This document shows, piece after piece, positions 61,281-64,000 of a DNA stretch of 64,000 nt (its first letter is position 1; the number at the start of each line of letters is the position of its first letter). The DNA is taken from the NCBI RefSeq assembly GCF_964275005.1, contig NC_092701.1, positions 33,420,520 through 33,484,519 on the forward strand. Direction: 5' to 3'. The notes below the pieces were generated by a model that was given only the letters and a program-made list of their open reading frames with translations, had not been told where the DNA came from and did no database searches. This DNA comes from Diadema setosum (lineage: Eukaryota > Echinodermata > Echinoidea > Diadematoida > Diadematidae). Made by a program: the position numbers and the translations under genes.

Positions 61281-63050
61281 GGTGGTGGCTTCTGCTGACA
61301 GGGCCTCAGCACAGATCTCTTCTCTTATTTGGCTTCAATCACTGGAGAAACTCTTCCCAATTATACTAATGGGGAGATGTATGCAAAGACAAAATAGAGT
61401 GGTGGATATTACAGGCACAGAAAGAAAGAGAGAGATGGCATACCTCAAGGATAGAAATACATCTATAGGCAAATGAATAGATACATGTAGGCACAGAGAT
61501 AGACAGATAGATAAACAGATGGACAGACAGTATGAGAGAAAGAGAGGAAGAAAAAAGAGAGAGGGAAAGGGGGAAAGAGAGGGAGAGAGAAGGAGGGGGG
61601 GGGGGGAGAGAGAACTACAGACAGTAGAATAACAGTTGCATGTCACGAGCATCAATACCGCAGTATTTCTTGAATTGGTCTGGCCAGATTGCCGGCCAAA
61701 AGCCACATACAAGTTCTTGTACACTACTGGGCCAATTACAAATTGTCAAAGACTGGCTGCAAACAAAGAACAAGGATTAAAAACAGGTGTGATAACCATA
61801 GCCTACAGCTCTTCTTCCCACAAATAGCTGGGTCAAGCTTGCACTATTTCCTTTTTGCTTTTGGTGTCTGTACAGTACCGGGACAAAATGTACATCAATA
61901 ATTCTCCTCCAGATGACTAAAATGCATTACAGCCACCTGTTGGAGCATTTAAGTTTTTGATTCCTCCAGAACAATCAGGTATGCTACCATGAATCAAAGC
62001 TTATAGAGGAAGTTCCCCCTGCCTATAGATGCACATCATCTGATCACTAAAACATGTTCACGCTGCGTATGTATCAAGCTGTACATGTATGAATTACTTT
62101 TACTTTAGTATACAGTACATATGCATACATGTGTGTTATGTTTGTGTGTGTGTGTGTGGATTTAACAAAACAAAAAATATGCTGAGAGTTTAGGCAGATA
62201 CTACATGTACATGTTTCTTGCATAGTTCCTTGTGCCTTTCTCTCTAGATGGGAACTGTACTATTACAACGTGTGCTGTCATGATAGCAGATAGAGCAGCG
62301 TATCTTAGAAAATATTAGAAAAATGTCTCATTCTTTATCATTTTAAAGTGCCCATTCCCATGACCATATTACTGAGATGTGTTCAGGCAAATATTAGTTT
62401 CCTTGCTTGCTTTTAATGGAACTTTGTCAAGTGTATCTAAAACAAAGTTCTAGAGCTTCAAAAAGACAAAGTTATAGTTAAAGTTATAGTTTTTGTTTTC
62501 TTTTATAGTCAAGACTCCAAACACTGCAAACTTAATCATTAAACTTTTCAGTCTGAAGGCAATTCAACAGTGCACAATAAAACTTATCTTGCTTCATAAT
62601 GATACTGGCATATTTTATGGATTCTTTTATAAACAATGCAAATAATAAGTTGAACAACGTCAGTCCATGAAACTTCATTCTCTCTATATGCACCTGACCT
62701 ACATGTGAACGTCCTGGCTCGAAATGTGTTTTGACATGACTGTGCAAAAACATGATGATTCACTAAAGCCAGACAAAAAATGAAAGTTAAACATAAACCT
62801 AGAAATATTACATAATTTGTATGCACATCATGACTGCAGGTATGAAGGTAGTTTAAAGGGACTGTACAGTACTGGTTGAGGTAAGGGATTCATGTTTTGA
62901 ACATTTCTAAGTGAGATAATGAGAAACCTCTTATGAAATATGAAAGAGCATGTAATTTTAAGAAGGATTCAACGTTTATTTGATGAAAATTGGTTTTCAA
63001 ATGGCTGAGATATCCAAAAAAGTGATAATAATAAAAGGCGACAGGCTACA
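61281..63050 (-). other. Upstream region of the V-ATPase gene
   Basis: Should hold the 5'UTR and promoter of the minus-strand gene; no core-promoter motif could be fixed. Contains GATA/GACA and GA-rich repeats (61497-61615, with a short G-run). From about 62856 it contains a TTAAAGGGACTGTACAGTAC block that looks like another dispersed repeat. Confidence 0.4.
61497..61615. repeat. GATA/GACA and GA-rich simple repeat
   Basis: Purine-rich tract with AGAGAG and GGGGGG runs, about 220-330 nt upstream of the V-ATPase start codon on the minus strand. Confidence 0.9.
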
Positions 63051-63052
63051 AC

Positions 63053-64000
63053 TTATTCAAATTCATGAAATTCTTCCGTCGAGATATTTTCATTGCAACT
63101 GATTGACAAATTGCCCTACATCGACGTAAATAAGCACTGAATTGATCAGTGTTTTGGTAGTAGCCAGGATAAAAAAATCATGGGCGTACATACTCGAGCA
63201 GGATTCGAACCTACGACCTCCTGATCACCGGACAGGCGTCATCTCCATTAGACCACCGAGCTTTCGCCCGACAGCAAGTGTTGGTTCTAATCCTTATAGC
63301 ATGCAGCGGGTACTGCTTTGTTATTCAAATTCATGAAATTCTTCCGTCGAGATATTTTCATTGCAACTGATTGACAAATTGCCCTACATCGACGTAAATA
63401 AGCACTGAATTGATCAGTGTTTTGGTAGTAGCCAGGATAAAAAAATCATGGGCGTACATACTCGAGCAGGATTCGAACCTACGACCTCCTGATCACCGGA
63501 CAGGCGTCATCTCCACTAGACCACCGAGCTTTCGCCCGACAGCAAGTGTTGGTTCTAATCCTTATAGCATGCAGCGGGTACTGCTTTGTTATTCAAATTC
63601 ATGAAATTCTTCCGTCGAGATATTTTCATTGCAACTGATTGACAAATTGCCCTACATCGACGTAAATAAGCACTGAATTGATCAGTGTTTTGGTAGTAGC
63701 CAGGATAAAAAATCATGGGCGTACATACTCGAGCAGGATTCGAACCTACGACCTCCTGATCACCGGACAGGCGTCATCTCCACTAGACCACCGAGCTTTC
63801 GCCCGACAGCAAGTGTTGGTTCTAATCCTTATAGCATGCAGCGGGTACTGCTTTGTTATTCAAATTCATGAAATTCTTCCGTCGAGATATTTTCATTGCA
63901 ACTGATTGACAAATTGCCCTACATCGACGTAAATAAGCACTGAATTGATCAGTGTTTTTGTAAATATCTCGACGGAAGAATTTCATGAATTTGAATAACA
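63053..64000 (-). mobile_element. Tandem array of a tRNA-like 268-bp unit closed by an inverted end
   Basis: Unit starts fall at 63053, 63321, 63589 and 63856 (268, 268, 267 bp). There are three full units and part of a fourth. On the minus strand each full unit has a perfect A box TGGTCTAATGG (first at 63245-63255) and a perfect B box GGTTCGAATCC (first at 63201-63211). The T-stem pairs but the acceptor and anticodon stems do not, so it is tRNA-derived, not a tRNA. The last 39 bases (63962-64000) are the exact inverse of a unit start, TGTTATTCAAATTCATGAAA and onward. The window ends there, so the outer flank is unseen. Confidence 0.85.

Noticed and set aside
63176-63270. Possible true tRNA gene on the minus strand
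   Set aside because: The A and B boxes and T-stem are good, but the acceptor stem does not pair and position 33 of the anticodon loop is not T under the best fold.
63142-63905. Repeated 64-75-residue frames containing LEQDSNLRPPDHRTG
   Set aside because: They are translations across the tRNA-like B box and A box of the 268-bp repeat; SNLRP-type peptides are a known false product of tRNA-derived repeats.
63053-64000. CRISPR-like array
   Set aside because: Repeats are directly abutting 268-bp units with no unique spacers, in an animal genome.

Overview
The window is animal nuclear DNA: AT-rich, with dense spliced genes, GT-AG introns and many small repeats. The repeat set (tRNA-derived SINE, TTAA-flanked and TA-flanked short DNA elements, Helitron-like elements with TCCG arrays and TTTGACC/AGGTCAAA runs, an APE-type LINE) and the gene structures suggest a marine invertebrate, probably a deuterostome such as an echinoderm. 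The species is an inference; nothing in the window proves it.

Three protein genes can be reconstructed. (1) 101-4694 (+) is the 3' part of a gene I cannot name. Six exons encode a coiled, acidic region and a proline-rich tail with a PABP-binding PAM2 motif, followed by about 2 kb of 3'UTR. (2) 8660-32727 (+) is a complete 18-exon ABHD16A (BAT5) phosphatidylserine lipase gene of 530 codons. Its Ser322, Asp397 and His474 each sit exactly 33 residues before the human S355, D430 and H507. (3) 38959-61280 (-) is a complete 20-exon V-ATPase 116-kDa subunit a gene of 831 codons, with the essential arginines at R735 and R799, the same numbers as in yeast Vph1. Genes 2 and 3 converge tail to tail across roughly 33.2-36.7 kb. 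I see no functional link between them beyond both being membrane housekeeping proteins.

The introns hold most of the interest. ABHD16A intron 3 carries a pogo-like MITE and two Helitron-like elements. Intron 7 has a piggyBac-type MITE inserted inside an older palindromic MITE. Intron 9 has a MITE split by a nearly intact LINE and then hit by a second piggyBac-type MITE. Intron 12 has a second copy of a Helitron-like family. The V-ATPase introns hold another Helitron-like element, several fold-back elements and a CpG-rich stretch with an NRF-1-type palindrome. The right edge (63.05-64.0 kb) is a 268-bp tandem array. Each unit has perfect Pol III A and B boxes, and the array closes with an inverted copy of its own start. 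A lone diverged copy of the same unit lies in ABHD16A intron 6.

All exon joins were derived by eye from splice signals, reading-phase continuity and remembered human and yeast protein sequences. No alignment or search was run.
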